Notes under the pieces: model-generated
The model's database searches: none
Told to the model about the DNA's origin: nothing
The model's input: the letters and a program-made list of their open reading frames with translations, nothing else
Source: a bacterium
GTDB taxonomy: Bacteria; UBP6; UBA1177
NCBI GenBank assembly: GCA_017645765.1
Contig: JAGCNV010000026.1
Location: 140,266 to 204,265, forward strand
Length of the DNA stretch: 64,000 nucleotides
Direction of reading: 5' to 3'
Shown: piece by piece, positions 34,863 to 44,344 of the stretch
Position numbering within the stretch: the first letter of the stretch is position 1
Layout of the letters: each line of letters opens with the position of its first letter
Position numbers and translations under genes: made by a program

Positions 34863-37800
34863 TTACTCCGATCTTACGCACATAACAGGAAGGTCGAAGC
34901 TTTCGCCGTATATATTCCTGTAGTCTTTATAGAACTGAGCAAGTCCACCGTTTGCAGTCATGAAAAGCCATGTATATTGGGGATCATTTGCAATAATCGT
35001 ATCTGCAGACCAGAAAACAGAATATTCAGTTGTCTCCATTTCCATATCCGGGAATGCTGAAGCCGGCTGGTATCTGTCGTAATCAGCAAGCGAAGCAAAT
35101 TCATTATTGTTTGGCAGTCTCCAGTCAGAGTACCCGGCATAAGTCAGGTTTTCACAGTAATAAAGAGCGTCCTGCCATATAACAGCTGTACCGTATGTCT
35201 TCTGCCAGATGAGTCCTGTTGTGGAATCTGTTACGATCTGGTTGCCGTTTCTTTCCGAAACGCTGAGTTTAGCCCCTTTCATTTTGTTGCCTCTGACGCA
35301 CAAAACTCTATTGTACATTGTTTCGGATACGCCCATCTGGCTCGGGAATCCCATCTGATAGTTGTCGTACAGTCTCCATCTTTCGTCTTTTTCCGGTTCT
35401 GCATAATATTTTGAAGTCAGCAGTTTTATGTTGGGATTATTTTTCAGGTCGGGGAAATAAACCGTATTTACTGCCGTTTCATTGTAATTTACAATCGAAA
35501 GAAGCTCATTCGGTTCGGGCAGTCTCCAGTCGTCATGTCCGCCGTAAACAAGATCCTCACAGTATGCGTCTGCTTCAGTCTCTTCAACCTGTGTATCAGA
35601 AGAAATTTTTCTCTGCCATTCCAGACCGGTGTTGTTGTCGATAACAGTCTCCTCGTCCGGAACTGAACTGTCTATCGAGAAGTCCTGAGGTGTGCATTTT
35701 CCGAGTGCCGCGTACTGGGTGGGCTGTCCGTAGAAGTCATTATTTTCCGACGGGCAGGATATTATCGCCGCATCGTTAAAGCACATTTCCGTCCTTGTGC
35801 AGATGTTGCCGATTGTAAGCTGTTTTCTGCCGGTGCAGCCGATACCGTCCCACCAGTAGAAACCTTCATTGCATTCACATTTGTATTGCATTGCACTTTC
35901 AGGAATGCAGTTTCCGTTTGAATTCGGTTCGCTTGCACATGAACTGCTGTCGCACGGATTGACACATTCGTTTCCGTTCCAGAAATAGTTCTCTTTGCAT
36001 CCGCAGGAATAGTCAGTTATGCCAGAAGCTGTGCAGACACCGTTTGAGTTCGGGTCGCTTCCGCAAGGAGTTGCACTGCACGGTGTCACACATTCGTTTC
36101 CGTTCCAGAAGTATCCTTCATCACATTCACAGGAGTGTATTGTCAAACTTTCCGCAATACATTTTTCTGTGGAATTAGCGACACCGTTACAGATTCCGGC
36201 GCTGCACGGAGTTGCACATTCTGTTCCGTTCCAGAAGTATCCTGCGCCGCACAATCCTGCTCTGACACAGCGGACACCGGCTTTTACATTTTTTTCTGTA
36301 TCACCTGGTATTCCGGTGCCGAATTCAAGATAGTACGCATCACCGCCACCCTGATATGATGTTGAAGACCAGAATGCGCCGGATGACGGCATAGCAGGAA
36401 AATCTGAAGCCGGATATATTTTGTCATGGTTTATCAGCGATTCAAGTTCGTTTTTGTTGGGGAGTCTCCAGTCAGTATGACCTGCAAGTTCAAGGCCTTC
36501 GCAGTAGGAAAGAGCGTTTTCCCATGTTTTGTTTACATAAGATTTCTGCCATACAAGTCCTGTTGTAGAATCAGTCACAGTTTCATCTCCGTTGTCCGTG
36601 AAACTGCCTTTCTGCAATTCGTTTCCGCGGACACAGATTATATTATCATCGCTGTAGTCCGAATCTTTGCTGTAATCGAAAAAGTATCCGCTCCACATGT
36701 TTACAATAAACGCTCTCTCTTCGTTGTATTCTTCAGAGGTCCACAATCTTTCATTTTTCAGGTTATATATATCCGGGAAATAATTTATATTTACCCCTTT
36801 CATATTCATGTAAGCTAAATCGAGAATTGTCCAAAGTTCGTATCTTGTCGGAAGTCTCCAGTCGTTTTTGTTTCCGTAATTGAGAGTATTGCAGTAGTTT
36901 AGAGCGTCTTCCCACAAATATTTGGTCTCAGGTATTCTGTACAGCCATTCGAGTCCCAAATTATTGTCAACGACAATTTCCTGATTTTCTATAGAAGCAT
37001 CGATCGAGAAACTCTGGTGTGCACAAGTGCCTTTTGCTGCATAGTTGGCATCCTGGCCGAAGAAATCCATTCCTTCTTTCGGGCAAGTGATTTTGTATCC
37101 GTCTTTGTTGTAACATGTTCTCTGACCAGTGCAGATGTTGCCGAAAGCAGGTTTCCTGTTTATACAGCCGGTCTCTCTGCCCCACCAGTAGTAGCCTTCA
37201 TTGCAGCCGCAGACATAGTCATCCGATGCAACAGCATTGCAGGTTCCTGATTTTGCATTTGCAAATCCGCCGCACGGATCGTCTTCGCAAGGTGTTACGC
37301 ACTCGCCGTTGTGGCGGAAGTGGTCGTTGTCGCATCTGAACAGGCATGAGTTTGAGGCATAAGCGGAAATGTAGTCTGCATCATCATAATAATTGTTGAA
37401 ATAATTAGGTGTTGTCCCCGGTGCCCAGTTGTAGCCGTTCCAAGTCTGCTCGACAGTTGAGCCTGCAATCCAGACAGCGTTTGCCGGAAGATCGTCGCAG
37501 TCAACCGTTTGTGTGTCAGGAGTACATTGTGCACTCTTCCATGAGTAATGTTCTTTGCAGTTGTGGCGGCATTCAGTCGGTGAAAATACAGTTCCGTGCG
37601 TCGAAGTTGTCTCCGGAAGCCATTGCCACTCGGATGCTGTTTCATTCCACTGCCACTGCTGGACTATCTGACCGTTCGGATTAAGCCATTCCGCGTTCGC
37701 AGGAAGATATCCGGAGCAGCTTGCAAGCCTTGTAGCTCCGACGCATTGGTTCGTATCTCTCTCGTAAACAAAGTTTGTGTCACATTTGAAATGGCATTCC

Positions 37801-40800
37801 TTGTTAGTCGGAATTTCATTGTATTCCGGAACTGTCGTCGGATACCAGTTGCCGTGACCGTCATGGTACTGGCTGATTCCCTGAGCAGTGTTCCAAACCG
37901 CATTTGCAGGCAGCAGGTTAAGGTCGCACGCCTGATATCTAGCAGTCGTAAGAACGCATTTGGAAAGTGACGCATCCCATTCAAATCCTGAATAGCACAG
38001 GCACGAATAGCTGTCTCCGCTTTCCGACGGTTTGCAAACACCGGTCGAATTGACTGTATTCCTGCACGGGTCGAAGGTGCACGGATTTACGCAGTCTGAG
38101 CCGAGGCACTCCTCGTCCTTTCTGACACAGATAAGATATTTTGTGTCGTCTTTGCTGCCTTCCGCTATCGTTCCGCTTTCAAAATCGACTGTCCATGCCT
38201 TTGCAGGTTCGCTGACTGAACTTGTCGAAGTCCAGAACTCTTTAGCCGCAATGCCGGGGAAACCGCTCATCGTGCCGTCTGCTTCGGTGTAATCGACTAA
38301 TGATGCAAGTTCGTTTCTGTTCGGAAGTCTCCAGTCGTATTTTTCGCCCGCACTGCTGTTTTCGCAATATGCAAGAGCTTCAGACCAAGTTTTTGCTGAA
38401 GTGTAGTATCTTTGCCACATAAGTCCGCTTTCTGCGTCTTTGACTGTCTCGGTATCAAGAGTGAAGCGGTCCTGAAGCGGGTCGTAATCGTTTACATGAA
38501 CACAGATTACATGGTTCGAAGCCGATTTTTCGACGCTTTCAAGTCCGCCGTTTTCACCGAGCATCCATGCGTTTCCTGCGGTTTTTTCGTCTTCGCCAGC
38601 CCAGAAACTGTATCCGTAAATTATGAAACTGCCGGAAAGTGCCTGGCTCGTTGTGTCTGAATTGACGATCGTGAGAAGCTCTGCCGGGCTCGGAAGTCTC
38701 CAGTAAAGCTGTTTGCCGCCGTAAGTCGAAGTGCGGCAGTATTCTTCTGCTTCATCCCAGGTCATCGCGCTGTTTGAAGAAACTCTGTGCCACTCGTAGT
38801 GCGTGAAGCCGTCAACAACGATCTGCTGACTGCCGCTTCCGGTCGTGCTGAAGCTGTGCTTCGTGCAGTAGCCGGCATCGGCATACTGAGCATCCTGACC
38901 GAAGAGAGTTGAGCCGTAAACCGGGCACTCCGTCATTTTGGAAGCGTTGTCGAAGCAGCTTTCCTCGCCTGTGCAGATGTTTCCGAGTGAAAGCGGATCG
39001 TCGATGCATGCTCCGTCATACCATTTGTAGCCTTTCGCACAGGAGTAAACGCACTCTTTTCTCTCAACGCCGTAAACAGCCTCTTTTTCTTCCGGAAACC
39101 ACAGTGAACCGTTGTAAACCTGCTTGAACTTGCCTGTTCCGTCGTTCCACAGAGTATTTGCCGGTTTTGTTCCGCAATCAGCAGTCACTATCGAGCAGTT
39201 GCCGGCCGTAATCCAGTCGGAGCAGTCATCAGCACACGGAGCAGAGCCTTTCGAGCCTTCAAAACCGATGATTTCGGAGCACTCTTTTGCGCCGCCGTCG
39301 CAGCCTTCGCCCGCATCAATTATTCCGTCACCGCAATCAGCAAATGTAATGCCGCATTCCGACTTGTCGTAAACGCATGTGGCCGGGTTGCAGACAACCT
39401 GATTTGCGGGGTTCGGTGATGCAGGATAAATGTCGCTGCAAGTGAGATTTCCCGAAACGGAAGGTTCGCAGTCTTCGGACGAATCGATGATCCCGTTTCC
39501 GCATGCGTTCTTTGCAACGACTGTGATTTCCTTTGAGTTGTTTCTGTCGTCTTCGTAAACTGTGATTGCCTCAAGATAGTTGTACATCTCTTCGCCGACT
39601 GCGAGAAGAGTGTATCTGCCTGAGGTTATTCCTATATTGAGAGTTTCGTAAGAGTTGGTGTTTTCGTCAAACCTTGTCGATTCGTTAGCAACGAGCTGCA
39701 TATTTTCGTCATAAATCTGGATGTAGACTTTCGACGGATGCTTTACAGTGTTGATTTTTACCTTAAGTTCAAGATTTGCAATGTCACTGCTTGTAATAAG
39801 CTTGTCAAGTTTGATTTCAACGCCGAATGTAGCACCGGCCGTGACGTTTACACCGACATTCTTTGTGTAGTAACCGTCTGCAAAAGCGTTGATCGTGTAT
39901 GATGCCGGAGTAAGTTCGGTGATGTTGATGAGTCCTGTTATGCTATCGGGATAAAGAGTTCTGTTGCCAGGATTCAGGATTATGCCCGGATTTGCTTCCG
40001 GCGGGATAATTTGACCGTCTGAATCGCGAAGCAGGACCTGAAGATTTGCCGGAACCGGCTTGGATTCAACACCGTCAGATTCACTGTTTGCAAGGAACTC
40101 GTAAGTTTTCTGCGTCGTGTAGGTTTTGTCTGAAATCTTCGATGTCGCGACAACAGTTACTTTGCCTGTGATATTGCCGAGCGTATCGACATTGTTCGTG
40201 CCGAGAAGCTCTTTGAGCGCTTTCAGACCGTTATTCAAAGTTCCGGGAGTGAGGATTATCGATTTTTCCTTGAGTTCTCCTTTCGGCTTGTAGTAAGTGC
40301 GCGTATTGTCTGTGATCTTGTCAAATTCGTAGCCTTCGATCCTGACAAGAACCTTTTCGACATCAGCGCTTGCAGCTGCAACATTGAGCGAAATCCTGTC
40401 TGTGAGTGCGCTGACTTTCGTGATGTAGGGCTTTGTCTCCATGACGTTTCCTTTGAGGATCTGAACAGTGTGAGCAGAAGCGTCGAAAGTATCAACGATA
40501 CTGACTGCGTTTAAATTGCCGTCGATCCCGTCAAAAACAAGGAAAGCCGCTTTAAGAAGTTTTTCGTTGAGCGCCTCGATAGCAGTTCCGCCCTCAAAAA
40601 CGGTTCCTGCATATTTCAGAATAAGGAAGAATGTTCTGAAGAGAGTGAATTTGTCTTCATCGCTGATTCTGCTGTTGAACGGCATGAAGAAGTGTCTGAA
40701 TATTGCGTCAGCCTCTTCGAGAGAAACTTCGGTGCCGTCAGCGGTGACGTGACCTGCATCGTTAAGCGTGTAAACTTTATTGCAGTTCTGTGCCGGAGTT

Positions 40801-43397
40801 TCGTGGTTGAACCACGCACATATAAACTTGTCAGCAGTCAGAGGTGATGCAACGCCGCTGAAATTAGGACCTTTCGCGGAAGTCGTGACATAGTTCGCAA
40901 AAATCATCATGTCGTTTTTACTTGCCGCAAATTTATTGCCGCTCTCAGTGTTTCCGGTGATTGCACTCTTTGCTTCAGCTGAATAATCTTCAATTCCGAC
41001 TCCTCTGTAAGTTAAAGGAATCATTGATGAATCAAACATGTCGGCAAGAGTTGCGCTTCTGTTGTATGAAGTCGTTGAAGTGTAGAGGGCTGCGATCGCG
41101 CTTCTGAGCTCGATACCGTTGGTGACAGCCGCCACTTCTCCGTTTTCACGTCTTGCCTTCATGCGGTTGTAGAATGCCGAAACATAGAAAATATTCTCAA
41201 AAAGATTGAGGTTGCGCTGGAATCCTACCGGTTTGTTCATAAGTTCGTAAAGGTCGCTTCCGAGTTCGCTGAACTTTTCAGTTTCTTCTTCACAGGTGAG
41301 ATAGGGGAGAAGTGTGCTTTCCGGCTTGTTGTCAATCACACCTTTCTTTATGAACTCAACCGGCGAGTAACCGCGGTAGAATGAGCCGTCGCACCATCTG
41401 TTGACCAGAGCTTCTACCGAAACAGGGAGAGAATTCGAATTGATCAGGAATTCCGAGAAATGATTTGTTTTTGCAACCATTACACTCGAACTTGTTCCCA
41501 TCATGATGGGATCTCCTGCTGCTTTTGACATGATAGGATCACCCGCAGCACTCGTCATGATCGGGTCGCCGCCTGCGGCATTCATGATCGGATCTCCTGC
41601 TGCGGAAATCATGATCGGATCTCCTCCCGCAGAGTACATTATCGGATCTCCCGCCATGATCGGGTCACCGCCTGATGAACGGAGAACGTGCATGATCGGG
41701 TCACCTCCGGCAGTGAACATTATCGGGTCGCCGCCGTCTTCCATCATGATCGGATCACCGCCTGCCGACTGGAGGACATCGCTTGTGCCGTCGGCATTGT
41801 TCCTTTTTGCCGAAAGCATGATCGGATCACCGCCGAAAACAGTGCCGAGCTCATATACGAAATAGAGTGAATCGCCGGTGAAAGTCGTTCCTTCCTGTTC
41901 AAAACTTATCTTTGAAACCTGAGAGCTTCCGTTTGATTTTGCGAGTTTATAAGTCAGGTAATTTACTGGCGCATTTCCTCTTTTTATAGTCGTGTTCTTA
42001 GGTATTACGACATAAATTCCGTTATCGATATAGTGCACGATATCACTTGACATATCGCGGACATCGATTACATCGGTGGATTTCTCAAGCAGGAAAGATA
42101 TCGTTTCGGAATCTTCGGTTATCATGATCGGATCGCCGCCGTCATCCTGCATGATCGGATCACCGCCTTCATCATCCATGATCGGGTCGCCTCCGGCAAC
42201 GAGTTTTGCGCGGACAAGATATTCGCCAGGTTCGACACTTTTGAAATTGTATGTTGCCGCTTCGGCAGTGTTGTTCATGACAGTCAATGTGATTTTGAAA
42301 CCTTCCGCAACCACGCTGCTGCCGCCTTCGACATTGAGCGTTACTTCGTTGCTGTCAGGATTTGCGACATTTATGAGAACTTCATTTCTATTTGCCGAAA
42401 TTTTGAAACCGTTGAAAAATTTCCGGAACTTACGGTCTGTCCTCAGAATATCATCCGCAATCTCTTCGGAAAGAGTTTTTGAATCGGTCGTGTCGAGATA
42501 ACTTGAAAGAAGTCTGAGTCCTTCTTTGATGCCCGAAAGCTTCGTGTAATCGAGCTCTCCCAGCCATTCGCCAGTTCCAAGTTTTACATATTTTCTGACT
42601 TTCGTCTCGTTTTTTCTAAAATCGGGACATGTTGAAATGAGAGCAACAACATGAGTGATTTCGGAAATGTTGGCTGTATGATCGCTCATCCCTGCAAAGC
42701 AGCTGTAAAAGCTGTTTGCATTCACGCAGTAAACCTTATCAGCCGAAATATCGGCGTTGAAAGAATATTTTCCGTCCGCGTCAGTATTTGCGTAAGCTAT
42801 TTTTTCGGTTTTGCCGCACTCATGAAGAAACACTTCTATTCCCGAAACATCGCTGCCGATCTGGTATGAACCTGAAATATTGTGATTTTCGGTTACTTCC
42901 GGAGTTTCAGGAGTGTCAGTGTCTTCATCCGGAGTCGGATCGGTCGGATCAGTGTCAGTGTCTTCATCCGGAGTCGGATCGGTCGGATCAGTGTCAGTGT
43001 CTTCATCCGGAGTCTGGTCGGTCGGCTCAGTATCTGTGTCTTCATCCGGAGTCTGGTCAGTCGGATCGGTATCGGCATCGTTATCCGTTATTCCGGAATC
43101 CGAAGTGTCAGTATCTTGATCAGGTTCAGGTTCTTCCGTGTCGGTATCATCGGCAGGTTCTTCAGGATTTCCCGGATCTTTGATGCAGATATTGTTATCT
43201 TTATCGCAGACAAGACCTTCGTTGCATGTTTTGTTCGGATAACACTCGCCGTAAAGTTCGCCCATTATTCTCCCTGAATCGTCATTGGTCGGATTATCGT
43301 CGGGATACTCGTAAGGACTTTTTTCCTTTTTTTCACCGCAGCCAAACACAAGAACAATTGCGGAAAGAATTAAACAGAGTGAAAGGAATCTTTTCAT
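34863..43397 (-). CDS. giant 2844-residue multidomain lipoprotein with GGDPIM repeats and six Lcl_C domains
   Basis: Very large surface lipoprotein. The lipobox is VFGC (Cys20); AAGGAG precedes the ATG. In order: a Cys module GECYPNKTCNEGLVC; an Asp/Thr/Pro-rich 13-residue repeat (~110-165); a carboxypeptidase-regulatory-like beta domain (~170-235); a region with 14 G-D-P-I-M motifs in two blocks (~400-425 and ~520-632); a long domain of unknown type (~640-1125); another beta domain; two Myxococcus-type repeats CGNGIIDSSEDC and CGDGIIDAGEGC (~1295-1365); then three pairs of Lcl_C domains (~1500-1760, 2135-2375, 2585-2844) separated by EGF-like modules and W..QTW repeats. The last Lcl_C domain forms the C-terminus (PVMCVRSE). 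Probably a cell-surface binding protein; the ligand is unknown. Confidence 0.88.
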   Translation of the reverse strand: MKRFLSLCLILSAIVLVFGCGEKKEKSPYEYPDDNPTNDDSGRIMGELYGECYPNKTCNEGLVCDKDNNICIKDPGNPEEPADDTDTEEPEPDQDTDTSDSGITDNDADTDPTDQTPDEDTDTEPTDQTPDEDTDTDPTDPTPDEDTDTDPTDPTPDEDTDTPETPEVTENHNISGSYQIGSDVSGIEVFLHECGKTEKIAYANTDADGKYSFNADISADKVYCVNANSFYSCFAGMSDHTANISEITHVVALISTCPDFRKNETKVRKYVKLGTGEWLGELDYTKLSGIKEGLRLLSSYLDTTDSKTLSEEIADDILRTDRKFRKFFNGFKISANRNEVLINVANPDSNEVTLNVEGGSSVVAEGFKITLTVMNNTAEAATYNFKSVEPGEYLVRAKLVAGGDPIMDDEGGDPIMQDDGGDPIMITEDSETISFLLEKSTDVIDVRDMSSDIVHYIDNGIYVVIPKNTTIKRGNAPVNYLTYKLAKSNGSSQVSKISFEQEGTTFTGDSLYFVYELGTVFGGDPIMLSAKRNNADGTSDVLQSAGGDPIMMEDGGDPIMFTAGGDPIMHVLRSSGGDPIMAGDPIMYSAGGDPIMISAAGDPIMNAAGGDPIMTSAAGDPIMSKAAGDPIMMGTSSSVMVAKTNHFSEFLINSNSLPVSVEALVNRWCDGSFYRGYSPVEFIKKGVIDNKPESTLLPYLTCEEETEKFSELGSDLYELMNKPVGFQRNLNLFENIFYVSAFYNRMKARRENGEVAAVTNGIELRSAIAALYTSTTSYNRSATLADMFDSSMIPLTYRGVGIEDYSAEAKSAITGNTESGNKFAASKNDMMIFANYVTTSAKGPNFSGVASPLTADKFICAWFNHETPAQNCNKVYTLNDAGHVTADGTEVSLEEADAIFRHFFMPFNSRISDEDKFTLFRTFFLILKYAGTVFEGGTAIEALNEKLLKAAFLVFDGIDGNLNAVSIVDTFDASAHTVQILKGNVMETKPYITKVSALTDRISLNVAAASADVEKVLVRIEGYEFDKITDNTRTYYKPKGELKEKSIILTPGTLNNGLKALKELLGTNNVDTLGNITGKVTVVATSKISDKTYTTQKTYEFLANSESDGVESKPVPANLQVLLRDSDGQIIPPEANPGIILNPGNRTLYPDSITGLINITELTPASYTINAFADGYYTKNVGVNVTAGATFGVEIKLDKLITSSDIANLELKVKINTVKHPSKVYIQIYDENMQLVANESTRFDENTNSYETLNIGITSGRYTLLAVGEEMYNYLEAITVYEDDRNNSKEITVVAKNACGNGIIDSSEDCEPSVSGNLTCSDIYPASPNPANQVVCNPATCVYDKSECGITFADCGDGIIDAGEGCDGGAKECSEIIGFEGSKGSAPCADDCSDWITAGNCSIVTADCGTKPANTLWNDGTGKFKQVYNGSLWFPEEKEAVYGVERKECVYSCAKGYKWYDGACIDDPLSLGNICTGEESCFDNASKMTECPVYGSTLFGQDAQYADAGYCTKHSFSTTGSGSQQIVVDGFTHYEWHRVSSNSAMTWDEAEEYCRTSTYGGKQLYWRLPSPAELLTIVNSDTTSQALSGSFIIYGYSFWAGEDEKTAGNAWMLGENGGLESVEKSASNHVICVHVNDYDPLQDRFTLDTETVKDAESGLMWQRYYTSAKTWSEALAYCENSSAGEKYDWRLPNRNELASLVDYTEADGTMSGFPGIAAKEFWTSTSSVSEPAKAWTVDFESGTIAEGSKDDTKYLICVRKDEECLGSDCVNPCTFDPCRNTVNSTGVCKPSESGDSYSCLCYSGFEWDASLSKCVLTTARYQACDLNLLPANAVWNTAQGISQYHDGHGNWYPTTVPEYNEIPTNKECHFKCDTNFVYERDTNQCVGATRLASCSGYLPANAEWLNPNGQIVQQWQWNETASEWQWLPETTSTHGTVFSPTECRHNCKEHYSWKSAQCTPDTQTVDCDDLPANAVWIAGSTVEQTWNGYNWAPGTTPNYFNNYYDDADYISAYASNSCLFRCDNDHFRHNGECVTPCEDDPCGGFANAKSGTCNAVASDDYVCGCNEGYYWWGRETGCINRKPAFGNICTGQRTCYNKDGYKITCPKEGMDFFGQDANYAAKGTCAHQSFSIDASIENQEIVVDNNLGLEWLYRIPETKYLWEDALNYCNTLNYGNKNDWRLPTRYELWTILDLAYMNMKGVNINYFPDIYNLKNERLWTSEEYNEERAFIVNMWSGYFFDYSKDSDYSDDNIICVRGNELQKGSFTDNGDETVTDSTTGLVWQKSYVNKTWENALSYCEGLELAGHTDWRLPNKNELESLINHDKIYPASDFPAMPSSGAFWSSTSYQGGGDAYYLEFGTGIPGDTEKNVKAGVRCVRAGLCGAGYFWNGTECATPCSAGICNGVANSTEKCIAESLTIHSCECDEGYFWNGNECVTPCSATPCGSDPNSNGVCTASGITDYSCGCKENYFWNGNECVNPCDSSSCASEPNSNGNCIPESAMQYKCECNEGFYWWDGIGCTGRKQLTIGNICTRTEMCFNDAAIISCPSENNDFYGQPTQYAALGKCTPQDFSIDSSVPDEETVIDNNTGLEWQRKISSDTQVEETEADAYCEDLVYGGHDDWRLPEPNELLSIVNYNETAVNTVYFPDLKNNPNIKLLTSKYYAEPEKDERWRLYDNYQMGFPSQMGVSETMYNRVLCVRGNKMKGAKLSVSERNGNQIVTDSTTGLIWQKTYGTAVIWQDALYYCENLTYAGYSDWRLPNNNEFASLADYDRYQPASAFPDMEMETTEYSVFWSADTIIANDPQYTWLFMTANGGLAQFYKDYRNIYGESFDLPVMCVRSE
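41500..41835 (-). repeat. main block of GGDPIM-encoding units
   Basis: Eleven copies of a 15-18-base unit encoding (G)GDPIM, separated by 2-14 codons. Three more copies lie at 42120-42195. A frequent form contains the 11-base palindrome TGATC-C-GATCA. Third codon positions vary (CCG, CCC, CCT; GAT, GAC; ATC, ATA), while the peptide does not change. Confidence 0.85.
42913..43068 (-). repeat. four 39-bp units encoding Asp/Thr/Pro-rich linker
   Basis: Four tandem 39-base units (42913, 42952, 42991, 43030), the first two identical, encoding a 13-residue D-T-D-P-T-D-P-T-P-D-E-D-T type repeat in the N-terminal linker of the giant lipoprotein. Copy number is likely to vary between strains. Confidence 0.85.
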
Positions 43398-43572
43398 TTT
43401 TATCTCCTTTAAAACACATTAACCTACCAAATTAACAAGCGCACAATATTGTATGTATTCTACTAAAAAATGCAAAAAAACCGCAGCTTTGATTATGCAA
43501 AAAAACGGCGGAAACTTGAATTGTTAGAAATATCGGTATGATGTTCCGTTTTTCTGTGTTTTCGGAGTCTGA

Positions 43573-44343
43573 ATGATTTTTTTATATGACGGCACATTTG
43601 AAGGTTTTCTGAGTACGGTTTTTGATGCGTTTTTAGTCAGGGAAGATGTCGAAATTGCGAAAAAAGCCGGTTTTCAGCCGCATTTTTTCACTGAAACACG
43701 CGAAGTTGAAACTTTACCGGAAAAGGCGGAAAGGGTTGCCTCAAAACTTCTGGAAATATGCGGAGAGCGCGGATTCACGGCGATAGTCTATATCTTTCTT
43801 TCGGAAGAGGAAAATTGCGAAACTTACTGTTTTTATTTGATAAAAGCTGCTTTGAAGAACGGAAAAAAGGCGTTCTCGTGTTTTCAGGATGAAAGAATAG
43901 CTCGTGCAATGATGATGCGTAAAAAAGTGTCGCGAGAATATGACAAAATGCTTGGTCTGCTGCGGTTTTCCGAGCTTGCAAACGGCATTTTCTATGCCCC
44001 CTTCGAGCCAGATTTCAATCTTATTCCGCTTCTCGTTCCTCATTTTTACGAGCGTCTTTCGGGAACGAGGTGGATGATCCACGATTTGAAACGCGGAATA
44101 GCAGTATATCATGCCGAAGGAAAAACAGAAAATGTTGAATTTATTGATGAAATTACGTCTCATCAGAACATGGAAACGCTTCTCGGAAAATCTGAAAACG
44201 AGGATTCTTTCGAAAAAATGTGGTCAAATTACTTCAAGATAATAGCGATCGAAAGCCGCATAAATCCCAAACTTCAGCTGCGTTTCGTGCCGCAGAGATA
44301 CTGGAAACACCTGACGGAAAGGAAGATAATAGAAGGAGAATAA
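43573..44343 (+). CDS. DUF4130/TIGR03915-type DNA-metabolism protein, partner of the radical-SAM protein
   Basis: A 256-residue protein that starts MIFLYDGTFEGFLSTVFDAF and contains MLGLLRFSELANGIFYAPFEPDFNLI, HFYERLSGTRWMIHDLKRGIA and the C-terminal PQRYWKHLTE. These are the landmarks of the TIGR03915 (SAM_7_link) family, which is normally encoded next to the TIGR03916 radical-SAM gene; in some species it is fused to a uracil-DNA glycosylase domain. Here it has only the basic domain. The radical-SAM gene lies upstream at 33551, separated by the oppositely oriented giant lipoprotein gene. TTGAAT (43516), 15 bp, TATGAT (43537) is a possible promoter. Confidence 0.85.
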   Translation: MIFLYDGTFEGFLSTVFDAFLVREDVEIAKKAGFQPHFFTETREVETLPEKAERVASKLLEICGERGFTAIVYIFLSEEENCETYCFYLIKAALKNGKKAFSCFQDERIARAMMMRKKVSREYDKMLGLLRFSELANGIFYAPFEPDFNLIPLLVPHFYERLSGTRWMIHDLKRGIAVYHAEGKTENVEFIDEITSHQNMETLLGKSENEDSFEKMWSNYFKIIAIESRINPKLQLRFVPQRYWKHLTERKIIEGE

Positions 44344-44344
44344 T

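Noticed and set aside
42913..43068. Intergenic or structural DNA repeat
   Set aside because: The 39-bp units are in frame in the giant lipoprotein and encode a plain Asp/Thr/Pro linker; common in surface proteins.
20782..43397. Diversity-generating retroelement targeting the Lcl_C domains
   Set aside because: DUF1566-type domains can be targets in such systems, but no reverse transcriptase, template repeat or adenine-biased variable region was seen; the domain ends are conserved between copies.
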